DNA of 64,000 nt, from positions 496,001 through 560,000 of the forward strand of contig JACKNG010000003.1 of NCBI GenBank assembly GCA_024235015.1. The letters run 5' to 3'. The notes beneath the pieces are model-generated. The model was not told the origin of the DNA. It saw only the letters and a program-made list of their open reading frames with translations, and did no database searches. This DNA is from Gammaproteobacteria bacterium. GTDB taxonomy: Bacteria; Pseudomonadota; Gammaproteobacteria; Ga0077536. Positions 26,601 to 34,647 of this stretch are shown piece after piece. Every line of letters begins with the position of its first letter. Within the stretch, counting starts at the first letter, position 1. Made by a program: the position numbers and the translations under genes.

Positions 26601-29049
26601 CCTCGCCGGCCGTATCCTCTTCGTCGACCCCGCCGCCTCCGGCGACGTCACCAACCTCGGCCTCATGCGCGCCTCCAACGGCGGCACCCTCGAACTCGGC
26701 GACGGCCAGGTCTTCAATGCCGGCGGCACCATCGCCGCCGACGACGCCTCGCGCGTGCGCCTGAGCAACGTCAACATCGCCGGCGGCCACCTCGACTCGA
26801 CCGGCTCGGGCCGCTTCGAGATCGTCGGCAACACCGTCCTCGACGGCATCGGCCTGGTCAACGACGCCGTCATCGACGTGCCCAACTTCCAGGCCCTCGA
26901 CCTCCTCGGTCACATCACCAACAACGGCACCATCAACCTGCAGTCGGTCGGCAACGTCACCAGCCTGCGCCTGCGCGACGACGTCACCCTCGACGGCAAC
27001 GGCACCGTCAATCTCAGCAACAACTCCGAGAACGAGTTGCGCTCGACCGGCGGCGTCTTCACCCTCACCAACGAGAGCAACCTCCTGCGCGGCTCGGGAC
27101 GACTCGGCGCCAACACCCTCGGCCTCGTCAACCGCGGCACTGTCCGCGCCGACCAGCCCAACGCCCTCGTCGTCGACCCCGACGATGCACGCGGCGTCGT
27201 CAACGCCGGCCTCATGGAAGCCACCGCCGGCGGCACGCTCACCCTCGCCGACGGCCTGTTCCAGAACTTCGAGGGACCCGTCGACGGCACCATCCAGGCC
27301 ACCGACGGCACCGTCGAGGTCAACGGCGCCACCGTCGATGGCGGCAACGTCGCCACCCATGGCAGCGCCACCCTGCGTCTCGTCAACGGCACCGTCCACG
27401 GCGGCACCCTCGTCAACGGCGCCGGCAGCACCGTGCGTGCCGCTTCCGGCACCTCCCGCCTCGGCGGTGCCGTCACCTTCGACACCGGCTCGTTCGTCGT
27501 CGTCGACAACTTCGCCACCCTCGACCTCGAGGCCAGCGCCGGCGCCACCAGCTACCTCAACGACGGCCGCATCGCCCTCAACTCCGTCGGCAACGTCACC
27601 ACCCTGCGCCTGCTCGGCGACGTCACCCTCGACGGCAGCGGCGAACTCCTGCTCAACGGCAACACCGAGAACTACGTCCGCGGCCTCGCCGGCACCGAGC
27701 GCCTCACCCTCAACGGCCAACTCGTCCACGGCGGCGGACGCCTCGGCAACAACCTCCTGAGCCTCACCCTCGACGCCAACACCGTCCTCGACGCCGACCT
27801 CGCCGGCCGTATCCTCTTCGTCGACCCCGCCGCCTCCGGCGACGTCACCAACCTCGGCCTCATGCGCGCCTCCAACGGCGGCACCCTCGAACTCGGCGAC
27901 GGCCAGGTCTTCAATGCCGGCGGCACCATCGCCGCCGACGACGCCTCGCGCGTGCGCCTGAGCAACGTCAACATCGCCGGCGGCCACCTCGACTCGACCG
28001 GCTCGGGCCGCTTCGAGATCGTCGGCAACACCGTCCTCGACGGCATCGGCCTGGTCAACGACGCCGTCATCGACGTGCCCAACTTCCAGGCCCTCGACCT
28101 CCTCGGTCACATCACCAACAACGGCACCATCAACCTGCAGTCGGTCGGCAACGTCACCAGCCTGCGCCTGCGCGACGACGTCACCCTCGACGGCAACGGC
28201 ACCGTCAATCTCAGCAACAACTCCGAGAACGAGTTGCGCTCGACCGGCGGCGTCTTCACCCTCACCAACGAGAGCAACCTCCTGCGCGGCTCGGGACGAC
28301 TCGGCGCCAACACCCTCGGCCTCGTCAACCGCGGCACTGTCCGCGCCGACCAGCCCAACGCCCTCGTCGTCGACCCCGACGATGCACGCGGTTTCGTCAA
28401 CGAGGGCACCCTCGAGGCCGTCGGGATAGGCACACTCACCCTGGCGTCAGGTGCCTTCTCGACCAGTGGCGTCGTCACGGTCGCGTCGACCGCTAAGCTC
28501 CTGCGTCAAGGTCTCTACCGTCAGACCGCCGGTGTGACCCAGGTCGACGGCCTGCTCACGGCGACGGGCGGCGTCCTCATCGAAGGTGGACTGCTGGGCG
28601 GCCACGGCACCGTCGCGGGTGACGTCGACAACGGCGGGCAAGTCGGCCCGGGCGGCTCGATCGGCCAACTCGACATCAGCGGGAACTACGTCCAGCGCAG
28701 TGCCGGCGAACTGCTGATCGAGATTGCCGGGCTCGGCGTCAACGACGTTCTCGCCGTCACCGGCGAGGCGAGCCTGGGCGGCCTGGTCGCGGTCGATCTC
28801 GATCCAGGCTACCTGCCGGCGCTCGGCGACAGCTTCGTCTTCCTGCTCGCCGACACGATTGCGAACGGCTTCGACGGTATCGCCTGCATCAGCTGCAACG
28901 GCCGCCAGTTCGAGTTGCTCTACGGTACCGATTTCGCCGCGCTGGTCGTGACCTCGGCGGTCCCGCTACCACCCGCCCTGTGGATGACACTGGGGGCACT
29001 GGTCACGCTCGCCGCGCGCCGGCGCGACGCCACGCCCGGGACGCGCTGA
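23611..29049 (+). CDS. Giant exported beta-rich repeat protein (adhesin-like) with PEP-CTERM-type tail
   Basis: Predicted 1,812 residues. Signal peptide about 1-23 (ends RAAMA). The body is a chain of ~200-residue beta-solenoid-like units rich in N, G, T, V and L (recurring NDAVIDVPNFQALDLLG, SVGNVTSLRLRDDVTLDG, ALVVDPDD). Residues ~285-1593 are 3.3 copies of a 399-residue block, each made of two diverged halves, and the N-terminal ~250 residues are a more diverged unit of the same kind. Autotransporter-like features appear near the C-terminus (LLGGHGTVAGDVDNGG ... GGSIGQLDISGNY), but instead of a barrel it ends VPLPPALWMTLGALVTLAARRRD, a PEP-CTERM-type variant. Likely a surface/matrix protein; ligand unknown. 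ATG chosen for GGAGGGGG just upstream. Confidence 0.82.
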   Translation: MVARYSRAIALSLLVTAAGTRAAMADVVSSCVFTGDLGTAWSVAANWDCFGLPGPPNNAPPQRWFAVIPQDAIAHLDQDAAIDKLAIDSGGQLHIDNIRHLRLENSGEPDSGAHQITGTLFLDSVGNLTDLEFAGGHGIGTLSHGLIQLSNNTQNRIRGFSGGGADTLVLDGVDVRGAGQFGVNSLVIYTNALVDANVANPLVVDPDETGGAKFTNDGILQSSANGTLVLQFGTFDNRNGTIRALDDGQTVLSTVTVEGGQLTTGGNGRVRVSGVAVLDGSADLVNDAVIDVPNFQALDLLGHITNNGTINLQSVGNVTSLRLRDDVTLDGNGTVNLSNNSENELRSTGGVFTLTNESNLLRGSGRLGANTLGLVNRGTVRADQPNALVVDPDDARGVVNAGLMEATAGGTLTLADGLFQNFEGPVDGTIQATDGTVEVNGATVDGGNVATHGSATLRLVNGTVHGGTLVNGAGSTVRAASGTSRLGGAVTFDTGSFVVVDNFATLDLEASAGATSYLNDGRIALNSVGNVTTLRLLGDVTLDGSGELLLNGNTENYVRGLAGTERLTLNGQLVHGGGRLGNNLLSLTLDANTVLDADLAGRILFVDPAASGDVTNLGLMRASNGGTLELGDGQVFNAGGTIAADDASRVRLSNVNIAGGHLDSTGSGRFEIVGNTVLDGIGLVNDAVIDVPNFQALDLLGHITNNGTINLQSVGNVTSLRLRDDVTLDGNGTVNLSNNSENELRSTGGVFTLTNESNLLRGSGRLGANTLGLVNRGTVRADQPNALVVDPDDARGVVNAGLMEATAGGTLTLADGLFQNFEGPVDGTIQATDGTVEVNGATVDGGNVATHGSATLRLVNGTVHGGTLVNGAGSTVRAASGTSRLGGAVTFDTGSFVVVDNFATLDLEASAGATSYLNDGRIALNSVGNVTTLRLLGDVTLDGSGELLLNGNTENYVRGLAGTERLTLNGQLVHGGGRLGNNLLSLTLDANTVLDADLAGRILFVDPAASGDVTNLGLMRASNGGTLELGDGQVFNAGGTIAADDASRVRLSNVNIAGGHLDSTGSGRFEIVGNTVLDGIGLVNDAVIDVPNFQALDLLGHITNNGTINLQSVGNVTSLRLRDDVTLDGNGTVNLSNNSENELRSTGGVFTLTNESNLLRGSGRLGANTLGLVNRGTVRADQPNALVVDPDDARGVVNAGLMEATAGGTLTLADGLFQNFEGPVDGTIQATDGTVEVNGATVDGGNVATHGSATLRLVNGTVHGGTLVNGAGSTVRAASGTSRLGGAVTFDTGSFVVVDNFATLDLEASAGATSYLNDGRIALNSVGNVTTLRLLGDVTLDGSGELLLNGNTENYVRGLAGTERLTLNGQLVHGGGRLGNNLLSLTLDANTVLDADLAGRILFVDPAASGDVTNLGLMRASNGGTLELGDGQVFNAGGTIAADDASRVRLSNVNIAGGHLDSTGSGRFEIVGNTVLDGIGLVNDAVIDVPNFQALDLLGHITNNGTINLQSVGNVTSLRLRDDVTLDGNGTVNLSNNSENELRSTGGVFTLTNESNLLRGSGRLGANTLGLVNRGTVRADQPNALVVDPDDARGFVNEGTLEAVGIGTLTLASGAFSTSGVVTVASTAKLLRQGLYRQTAGVTQVDGLLTATGGVLIEGGLLGGHGTVAGDVDNGGQVGPGGSIGQLDISGNYVQRSAGELLIEIAGLGVNDVLAVTGEASLGGLVAVDLDPGYLPALGDSFVFLLADTIANGFDGIACISCNGRQFELLYGTDFAALVVTSAVPLPPALWMTLGALVTLAARRRDATPGTR
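24463..28391 (+). repeat. 1,197-bp tandem repeats, 3.28 copies, apparently identical
   Basis: The segment starting GTCAACGACGCCGTCATCGA occurs at 24463, 25660, 26857 and 28054, spacing exactly 1,197 bp (399 codons, frame preserved). Copies 1-3 are complete and copy 4 stops at about 28391. I found no differences between copies by eye or between their translations. Identity at synonymous sites implies very recent amplification or gene conversion, or an assembly effect. Confidence 0.95.
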
Positions 29050-29117
29050 GCGAGACGCGGCTGCCGCGCCGCGGGTCAGCAGCCTGCCCCGCGGACCCGG
29101 GCGCCACGGCCGGCGGC

Positions 29118-30125
29118 TCACAGTTCGATGACGATCTTGCCGAAGTGCCCCGCCTGCTGCATGCAATGGAAGGCCTCGCGCGCCTCGGCGAGCGGGAAGC
29201 GGCGATCGATGACGGGCTCGAGGCCATTGGCGGCGAAGGCCGCGTTCATGTTCTCGAACATCTCGCGGCTGCCGACGTAGATGCCCTGCACGTCGACGCT
29301 CTTGAACAGCACGGGCATGGGATCGATGGCGTTCTCGAAGCCGGTCAGGACGCCGATCAGCCACACGTGACCACCGTAGGCGGTGGCGTTGATCGACTTC
29401 GCGAGCGTACCCGAGCCGCCGACCTCGACGACGTGGTCGACGCCGCGCCCGCCGGTGAGTTCGAGTACGGCCTGGTCCCAGTCCGGGGTATCGCGATAGT
29501 TGATGGTCTCGTCCGCGCCGAGGGCGCGGGCACGGGCGATCTTGGCGTCGCTGCTGGAGGTGAGAATGACCCGCGCGCCGTGCATCTTCGCGATCTGCAG
29601 CGCGAACAGCGACACGCCGCCCGTACCGAGCACGAGCACCGTCTCGCCGGCCATCAAGCGGCCCTTGGCGACCAGGGCGTGCCACGCGGTCAGCGCCGCG
29701 CACGGCAGCGTCGCGGCCTGCGCCGCGGTCCAGCCCGGGGGCACGTGCACGGCGCCGTCCTCGTGCAGGCAGACGTGCTCGGCGAGCATGCCGGGCAGGC
29801 GCCCGCCGAGGGCCGATTCCATCACCTCGCCAGTGATGCGCCCGGCCGGCCAGCGCTGGAAGAAGGTGCCGGCGACGAGGTCACCGACCTTGAAGCGCGT
29901 CACCGCCGGCCCCACCGCGACGACCTCGCCGGCGCCGTCCGAACAGGGCACCAGCGGCCAGCGATCCTGGTCGACCACGCCGAGCACGTGCAGCAGGTCG
30001 CGGTAGTTGAGCGAAACCGCGCGCACGCGCACGATGACGTCGTACGGGCCGGGTGCGGGAACCTCGCGGGTCACGGGCACGAGCGCGTCGATGCCGCCGT
30101 CTGATCGGATTTCCCAGGCATTCAT
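29118..30125 (-). CDS. NAD(P)-dependent alcohol dehydrogenase / quinone-oxidoreductase-like (MDR superfamily)
   Basis: Predicted 335 residues. GroES-like N-terminal domain (SLNYRDLLHVLG, SDGAGEVVAVG) and Rossmann domain with TVLVLGTGGVSLFALQIAK. Catalytic-zinc ligands of true zinc ADHs are not evident (the usual Cys is SLNYRD here), so it is more like zinc-independent quinone oxidoreductase-type members. It probably reduces or oxidises an aldehyde, ketone or enone; substrate unknown. AAGGAGA is 8 nt before the ATG at 30125. Divergent from the PQQ dehydrogenase at 30254. Confidence 0.88.
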   Translation of the reverse strand: MNAWEIRSDGGIDALVPVTREVPAPGPYDVIVRVRAVSLNYRDLLHVLGVVDQDRWPLVPCSDGAGEVVAVGPAVTRFKVGDLVAGTFFQRWPAGRITGEVMESALGGRLPGMLAEHVCLHEDGAVHVPPGWTAAQAATLPCAALTAWHALVAKGRLMAGETVLVLGTGGVSLFALQIAKMHGARVILTSSSDAKIARARALGADETINYRDTPDWDQAVLELTGGRGVDHVVEVGGSGTLAKSINATAYGGHVWLIGVLTGFENAIDPMPVLFKSVDVQGIYVGSREMFENMNAAFAANGLEPVIDRRFPLAEAREAFHCMQQAGHFGKIVIEL

Positions 30126-30253
30126 TCGCCGCTCTCCTTGGAACTGATGGGGCGGGATTATGGCGTGCGCGACCGGCGCGGGGAACCGCGTGCAGCGATG
30201 GCGCGGGCCGGCGGGCGGTGCTAGCGTTGCCGTCGTTTCAAGGAGATCGTGCG

Positions 30254-32092
30254 ATGACCCGCCTGCTGCCCCTGCTCGCGCTGCTCGTTCTCGTGCCGGC
30301 CCGCGCCGACGGTCCGCCCGACGGCGCCGCGCTGTTCGCCGCGCGCTGCCAGGGCTGCCACGATCTCGGCGTGCTGGCGCCGACGCGCGAACAGCTCGGC
30401 CGCCTGACCGTGGAGGAGATCGAGGCCGCGCTGTGGCACGGCACCATGCAGGAACACGCCAACGGCCTGACCCGCCCCGAGCGGCTCGCCATCGCGCGCC
30501 TGCTCGGCCGCCCCGACGACCAGCCCACCGATCGCTCCGCCGGGGTGACGGCCTGTACCGACGGCGCCCCGGCGAGCGCGCCGGCAAGCAGCGCCTGGCC
30601 GGGCTGGTCGCGCGACAATCGCTTCACACGCCATCTCGACGATCCCGCGCTGACGGCCGTGCGCTTCGCCGGCCTCGAACTGGCCTGGGCGCATCCTTTT
30701 CCCGAGCACTCGGCCTTCTCCGGCGCCGGCAATGCGGTGGCGGTGCGCGACGGCACCGTCTATACCGGCAACCTGAACCACTGGGTCTACGCGCTCGACG
30801 CCGCGCGCGGCTGCGCGCACTGGGCCTTCCACGCCGAGGGCCGGGTGCGCTCCAACGTCGCGCTGGAAGGCGACACCCTGGTGTTCGGCGACCTCCTCGC
30901 CAACGTCTACGGCCTCGATGCCAGGACCGGCCGCCTGCGCTGGCGCACGCGCGTCGACTGGACGCCGGGCGCGCGCATCACCGGCAACGTGACCCTCGAC
31001 GCCGGCCAGGTGTTCGTGCCGGTCTCGAGCCTGGAGGAAGTCCAGGCCATGCGCATGGACCTGCCCTGCTGCACCTTCCGCGGCGCGGTCGTCGCGCTCG
31101 ACGCCGCCACCGGCGAGGTGCGCTGGAAGACCCATACCATCGAGCAGTACGCCGAGTACCTCGGCGAGAACGACATGGGCGTGGCGCGCTTCGGCCCGTC
31201 CGGCGTGCCGGTGTGGTCCGGTATCGCCGTCGACCGTAAGCGTGGCGTGGTCTACGTCGGCAACGGCAACCAGTTCACCGAGCCGCGCGTGGACGAATCC
31301 GATGCGGTCATGGCGCTCGACATCGCCACCGGCGCCAAGCGCTGGGTCATGAGCCTGGCGCCCGTGCAGATGGGCGGCGCCGACATCTACCACCTCGCCT
31401 GCGAGGCGTGGTGGGACGAGGAACGCAAGAACTGCTCGCCGGAGAACCCCGAGGGCCACGGCGACCGCGATCTGGGCGCGCCGCCGCTGCTGGTCGAGCG
31501 CGCCGACGGCCGCGAGATCGTCGTCGCCGGCAGCAAGGACGGCATGCTCTACGCACTCGACCCGGATGCCGCCGGCCAGGTGTTGTGGTCGGTCCGCGTG
31601 GGGCGCGGCGGCGAGGCCGGCGGTATCGAGTTCGGCATCGCCGCCGACGGCCGTTACGCCTACGCCCCGGTCACCGACATCGACATCGATCTCGCTTCGC
31701 GCGGTTCGCTGACCGCGGTCGACCTGGTGACGGGTGAACCGGCCTGGCGCGTCGATGACATCGCCCCGCGCTGTGCGGGCAAACCCACCCCGCCCTGCGG
31801 CAACGGCGTCGCCACGCCGCCGACAGTAGCCGGCGAGGTGGTGCTGGTCGGCCTGCTCGACGGCACCCTGCGCGGCTACCGCCGCGACGACGGCAGCGCA
31901 GTGTTCGTGCTCGACACCGCGCAGGACTTCGCCGGGGTCAACGGCCGCAGCGGCCACGGTGGCGCGCTCGGCAACGGCGGCCCGGTGGTCGCCGGTGACT
32001 ACGTGTACCTGAACAGCGGCTTCAACATTCTCAACGTCGGCCTGCCCGGCAACGTGCTGCTCGCCTACCGCCTGCCGGCGGCGGCGCGCTGA
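30254..32092 (+). CDS. PQQ-type beta-propeller dehydrogenase with N-terminal cytochrome c domain (polyvinyl-alcohol-dehydrogenase-like)
   Basis: Predicted 612 residues, periplasmic: signal peptide (MTRLLPLLALLVLVPARA), then a small cytochrome c domain with heme motif C32-Q-G-C35-H36, then an eight-bladed PQQ-type propeller (~110-610) with repeated VYALDAARG-, VYGLDARTGRLRW-, VVALDAATGEVRW- and LYALDPDAAG-type blades. The vicinal pair in MDLPCCTFRG resembles the disulfide ring near PQQ in quinoprotein alcohol dehydrogenases. It should oxidise an alcohol and pass electrons to its own heme. AGGAGA precedes the ATG. Followed by a cupin gene after 40 bp. Confidence 0.85.
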   Translation: MTRLLPLLALLVLVPARADGPPDGAALFAARCQGCHDLGVLAPTREQLGRLTVEEIEAALWHGTMQEHANGLTRPERLAIARLLGRPDDQPTDRSAGVTACTDGAPASAPASSAWPGWSRDNRFTRHLDDPALTAVRFAGLELAWAHPFPEHSAFSGAGNAVAVRDGTVYTGNLNHWVYALDAARGCAHWAFHAEGRVRSNVALEGDTLVFGDLLANVYGLDARTGRLRWRTRVDWTPGARITGNVTLDAGQVFVPVSSLEEVQAMRMDLPCCTFRGAVVALDAATGEVRWKTHTIEQYAEYLGENDMGVARFGPSGVPVWSGIAVDRKRGVVYVGNGNQFTEPRVDESDAVMALDIATGAKRWVMSLAPVQMGGADIYHLACEAWWDEERKNCSPENPEGHGDRDLGAPPLLVERADGREIVVAGSKDGMLYALDPDAAGQVLWSVRVGRGGEAGGIEFGIAADGRYAYAPVTDIDIDLASRGSLTAVDLVTGEPAWRVDDIAPRCAGKPTPPCGNGVATPPTVAGEVVLVGLLDGTLRGYRRDDGSAVFVLDTAQDFAGVNGRSGHGGALGNGGPVVAGDYVYLNSGFNILNVGLPGNVLLAYRLPAAAR

Positions 32093-32132
32093 CACCGGCC
32101 GGCCCGCCCACTGCAAGCGAGGAAGACACTCC

Positions 32133-32591
32133 ATGACCCGCATGCCCGCGCAGCCCGGCTGCGATCTCTACGACCACGCCATCGACTGGCAACCCTTCGC
32201 CGGCATCGACAACCTCGAACTCTCCCTGCTCGAAGTCGACGAGCCGCGCGGGGTGGTGGACCTGCTGGTGCGCTTCGCGCCGAACAAGACCGTCACCCTG
32301 CACAACCACCTCGCGCAGACCAACATGTTCATCGTGCAGGGCGAATTGTGCATGTACGAGCCGGACGGCTCGGTGCGCGAAATCCGCGCGGCCGGGCGCT
32401 ACTACCGCGGACGCACCGACGACGCCCACAGCGAGGGCGGCGGCGCGGAGGGCGCGGTGGTGTTCTACAGCGTGCGAACCGACGGCGCCCACGAGGTGCT
32501 CGACATCATGGACGACGACGGCGCCGTCACCGCCACGCTCACCATGGACGACATCCACGCCGCGTGGGCAGCGCAGCGTGGCATGGGCTGA
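32133..32591 (+). CDS. Cupin-domain protein
   Basis: Predicted 152 residues, single cupin barrel. Candidate metal ligands are His61/His63 (VTLHNHLAQ), Glu in IVQGEL and His in DDAHSEGG. The sequence is of the type found in acetylacetone-cleaving dioxygenase/ChrR-like cupins; activity unproven. AGGAAG lies 9 nt before the ATG. Same strand as and 40 bp after the PQQ dehydrogenase, so probably co-transcribed. Confidence 0.82.
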   Translation: MTRMPAQPGCDLYDHAIDWQPFAGIDNLELSLLEVDEPRGVVDLLVRFAPNKTVTLHNHLAQTNMFIVQGELCMYEPDGSVREIRAAGRYYRGRTDDAHSEGGGAEGAVVFYSVRTDGAHEVLDIMDDDGAVTATLTMDDIHAAWAAQRGMG

Positions 32592-32657
32592 GCGGACCGC
32601 AGCGGCGCGTGCCGCGGCACGCGACGCGCGCTTGCTCGGCACCGCGGTCGCCCGCGC

Positions 32658-33506
32658 TCAGCGGTAACGTTCGATGAGCGGCGCGGCGGCGTCCATCACC
32701 TGCAGTGCGACGTCGGCGGAATCCGGCGGCAACCACACGATGGTTCGCTCGACCCCGGCGGCGGCGTAGCGCTCGACCAGCGCGGCGTCGACGACCCGGG
32801 TGGCGAATACCGTCATCGAGATGGACTCGCGCGCGCGCCCGCGCGCCGCGCACAACACGTCCAGCTCGCGCGTGGCGCGTTCCAGCGAATCGTCGTTGGG
32901 GTCGACCAGCAGCCAGCCGTCGCAGTAGTCCACCACGCGCTTCAAGCCCGCCTTGCTCACCGCGCCGAGGTAGATCGGCGGGTGCGGTTTCTGCACCGGC
33001 TTGGGGTAGCACCAGATCGGTTCGAAGTCGACGAATTCGCCGTGGAAGCTGGCCTGCTCCTCGGTCCACATCGCCTTCAGCGCGGCGACCCGCTCGCGCA
33101 GGATCTTCCAGCGCTGCTCGAAGGCGGTGCCGTGGTTGGCCATCTCCTCGCGGTTCCAGCCGCCGCCGATGCCGAACATGACGCGCCCCCCGCTGAGGTA
33201 GTCGAGCGTGGCCACGGCCTTGGCGACGACGATCGGGTCGTGCTCGACGAGCAGGCAGATGCCGGCCGCGACCTTGAGCGTGGTCGTCGCCATCGCGGCG
33301 GCGGTCATGGACACGAACAAGTCCATGAAATGCTTGTATTCCTCGGGCAGCTCGCCGCCGAGCGGGAACGGCGTCTCGCGGCTGACCGGGATATGGGTGT
33401 GCTCGGGCAGCCAGATCGACTCGTAGCCGCGGGCCTCGGCCTCGCGCGCGGCGACGTCGGGCCGGATACCGTACTCGGTGTTGTAGCTGACGATGCCGAA
33501 TTTCAT
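32658..33506 (-). CDS. LLM-class (luciferase-like) flavin-dependent oxidoreductase
   Basis: Predicted 282 residues, TIM-barrel luciferase-like monooxygenase family. Typical motifs: MKFGIVSYNTEYGI, GYESIWLPEHTHIP, LDYLSGGRVMFGIGGGWNREEM and PHPPIYLGAVSKAGL. It resembles the group often annotated as F420-dependent (TIGR03619-like), but F420 versus FMN use cannot be decided here. First of three LLM paralogs in the window (also 44859 and 51909). Convergent with the cupin gene; the alpha/beta hydrolase lies 91 bp upstream on the same strand. Confidence 0.88.
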   Translation of the reverse strand: MKFGIVSYNTEYGIRPDVAAREAEARGYESIWLPEHTHIPVSRETPFPLGGELPEEYKHFMDLFVSMTAAAMATTTLKVAAGICLLVEHDPIVVAKAVATLDYLSGGRVMFGIGGGWNREEMANHGTAFEQRWKILRERVAALKAMWTEEQASFHGEFVDFEPIWCYPKPVQKPHPPIYLGAVSKAGLKRVVDYCDGWLLVDPNDDSLERATRELDVLCAARGRARESISMTVFATRVVDAALVERYAAAGVERTIVWLPPDSADVALQVMDAAAPLIERYR

Positions 33507-33597
33507 GCCGCGGTGCTCCCCGGCGCCGCTGCCCGCGTGGCAGCGCGCGTGCTGAGCGATGGCGGCGGCGGCCGACGCGGTCGTCGCGCGCCGCGCA

Positions 33598-34458
33598 TCA
33601 CAGGTGAGCCCGATACCAGGCCGTCGCGGCGGCCGCGGCCTCGGGCAGGTGGTCCATGTAGACGTCGTAGTGGCGACAGTCGATCTCGACCAGCTCGCTG
33701 GTGCCGCCGATGGTGGCGAAGGTCTCGTGCTGCCATGCAGTCGGCGTGGTGGTGTCCCGCGCGGCGATGATCATCATCAGCGGGGTCGGTGCGATGGCCG
33801 GCGCGAAACTGGCCGGCTCGTAGGTGCGCAGCAGGTCGAAGCTGCGCAGGGTGAGCTGGTTGAGATAGCGGCCGTCGACGTCCTTGCGCTCGACCCACTC
33901 GGCGGTCTCCGAACCGCGCGTGGCGGCCGCGGTCACCGCCGGCGGTTCGCCGCGGCGGCGCGCGTCGCGATCGGCATCGAGGCGGGCGCGGAAGGCTTCC
34001 TGCTTGGCCGCCGGCACCCAGGTGTCGAACGTGCGCGACCCGGAGGTCAGCGGCACCTGCGACACCGCGCAGCGCACGCGGCGATCGAGGGCGCTGACCG
34101 TCAGCACGTGGCCGCCGCCGTAGCTCGTGCCCCACAGGCCGATGCGTTGCGGGTCGATGCCCGGCAGCGTACGCGCAAAGGAGATCGCCTCGCGCAGATC
34201 GGCGACCTGGCGCCAGGGATCGGTCTCACCGCGCGGCCAGCCGGCGCTGCGCCCCCAGTTGCGGTGGTCGTAGGCAAGGCAGGCATAGCCCGCGGCGACG
34301 AAGTGCTCGGCGTACTCGGCGAGATCGAGGTCGACGATACCGGACAGGCCGTGCACCAGGATGACCAGCGGGCTCGGCGCCTCGCTCGCGGATGGTCGCG
34401 CCAGCCAGCCGACCAGCGCCGTGCCCTCGGCTTCGAAGATGATGTCCTGTCGTCCCAT
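33598..34458 (-). CDS. Alpha/beta hydrolase
   Basis: Predicted 286 residues. Oxyanion-hole motif ILVHGLSG, nucleophile elbow GTSYGGGH (Ser), candidate acid in AARDTTTP and a C-terminal His in CRHYDVYMDH. It resembles dienelactone hydrolase/FrsA-type esterases. It could hydrolyse esters or lactones made by the Baeyer-Villiger-type enzyme encoded at 40978, but that link is inference. Same strand as the LLM gene downstream, so possibly one unit. Confidence 0.87.
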   Translation of the reverse strand: MGRQDIIFEAEGTALVGWLARPSASEAPSPLVILVHGLSGIVDLDLAEYAEHFVAAGYACLAYDHRNWGRSAGWPRGETDPWRQVADLREAISFARTLPGIDPQRIGLWGTSYGGGHVLTVSALDRRVRCAVSQVPLTSGSRTFDTWVPAAKQEAFRARLDADRDARRRGEPPAVTAAATRGSETAEWVERKDVDGRYLNQLTLRSFDLLRTYEPASFAPAIAPTPLMMIIAARDTTTPTAWQHETFATIGGTSELVEIDCRHYDVYMDHLPEAAAAATAWYRAHL

Positions 34459-34480
34459 GCACTACCCTCCCCCGGTACCG

Positions 34481-34601
34481 GCAACGGGGACAGTATACTT
34501 TCGCACGACATGCTGCCGCGGCTGGGCAACGGGGACAGTATACTTTTGCACAACATGGCGCAGCGGCTGAGGCGCGGGGAAAAGTATACTGTCCCCGTTG
34601 C
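34481..34601. repeat. Short interspersed repeat GGGGACAGTATACTTTT, two direct copies and one inverted
   Basis: Copies of GCAACGGGGACAGTATACTT at 34481 and 34526, and an inverted copy AAAAGTATACTGTCCCC at 34580-34596 (followed by GTTGC). The inverted pair can fold into a large hairpin. The pattern is that of REP-type elements mobilised by RAYT transposases, none of which is in the window. It fills the gap between the hydrolase and phosphotransferase genes. Confidence 0.8.
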
Positions 34602-34647
34602 GGCCCCGTTGCCGCCGTCCCCGTTGCGGCCGCGGCCGCGCCGTACG

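Noticed and set aside
23650..28110. A 1,486-codon open frame on the minus strand opposite the repeat protein
   Set aside because: It is a mirror of the GC-rich, low-stop codon use of the real plus-strand gene; translation is monotonous G/A/V/D/E with no signal or domain, and the plus strand has ribosome site, signal peptide and sorting tail.
24463..28391. CRISPR array or insertion sequence in the repeat region
   Set aside because: The repeat unit is 1,197 bp, coding and in frame, with no spacers, no terminal inverted repeats and no transposase.
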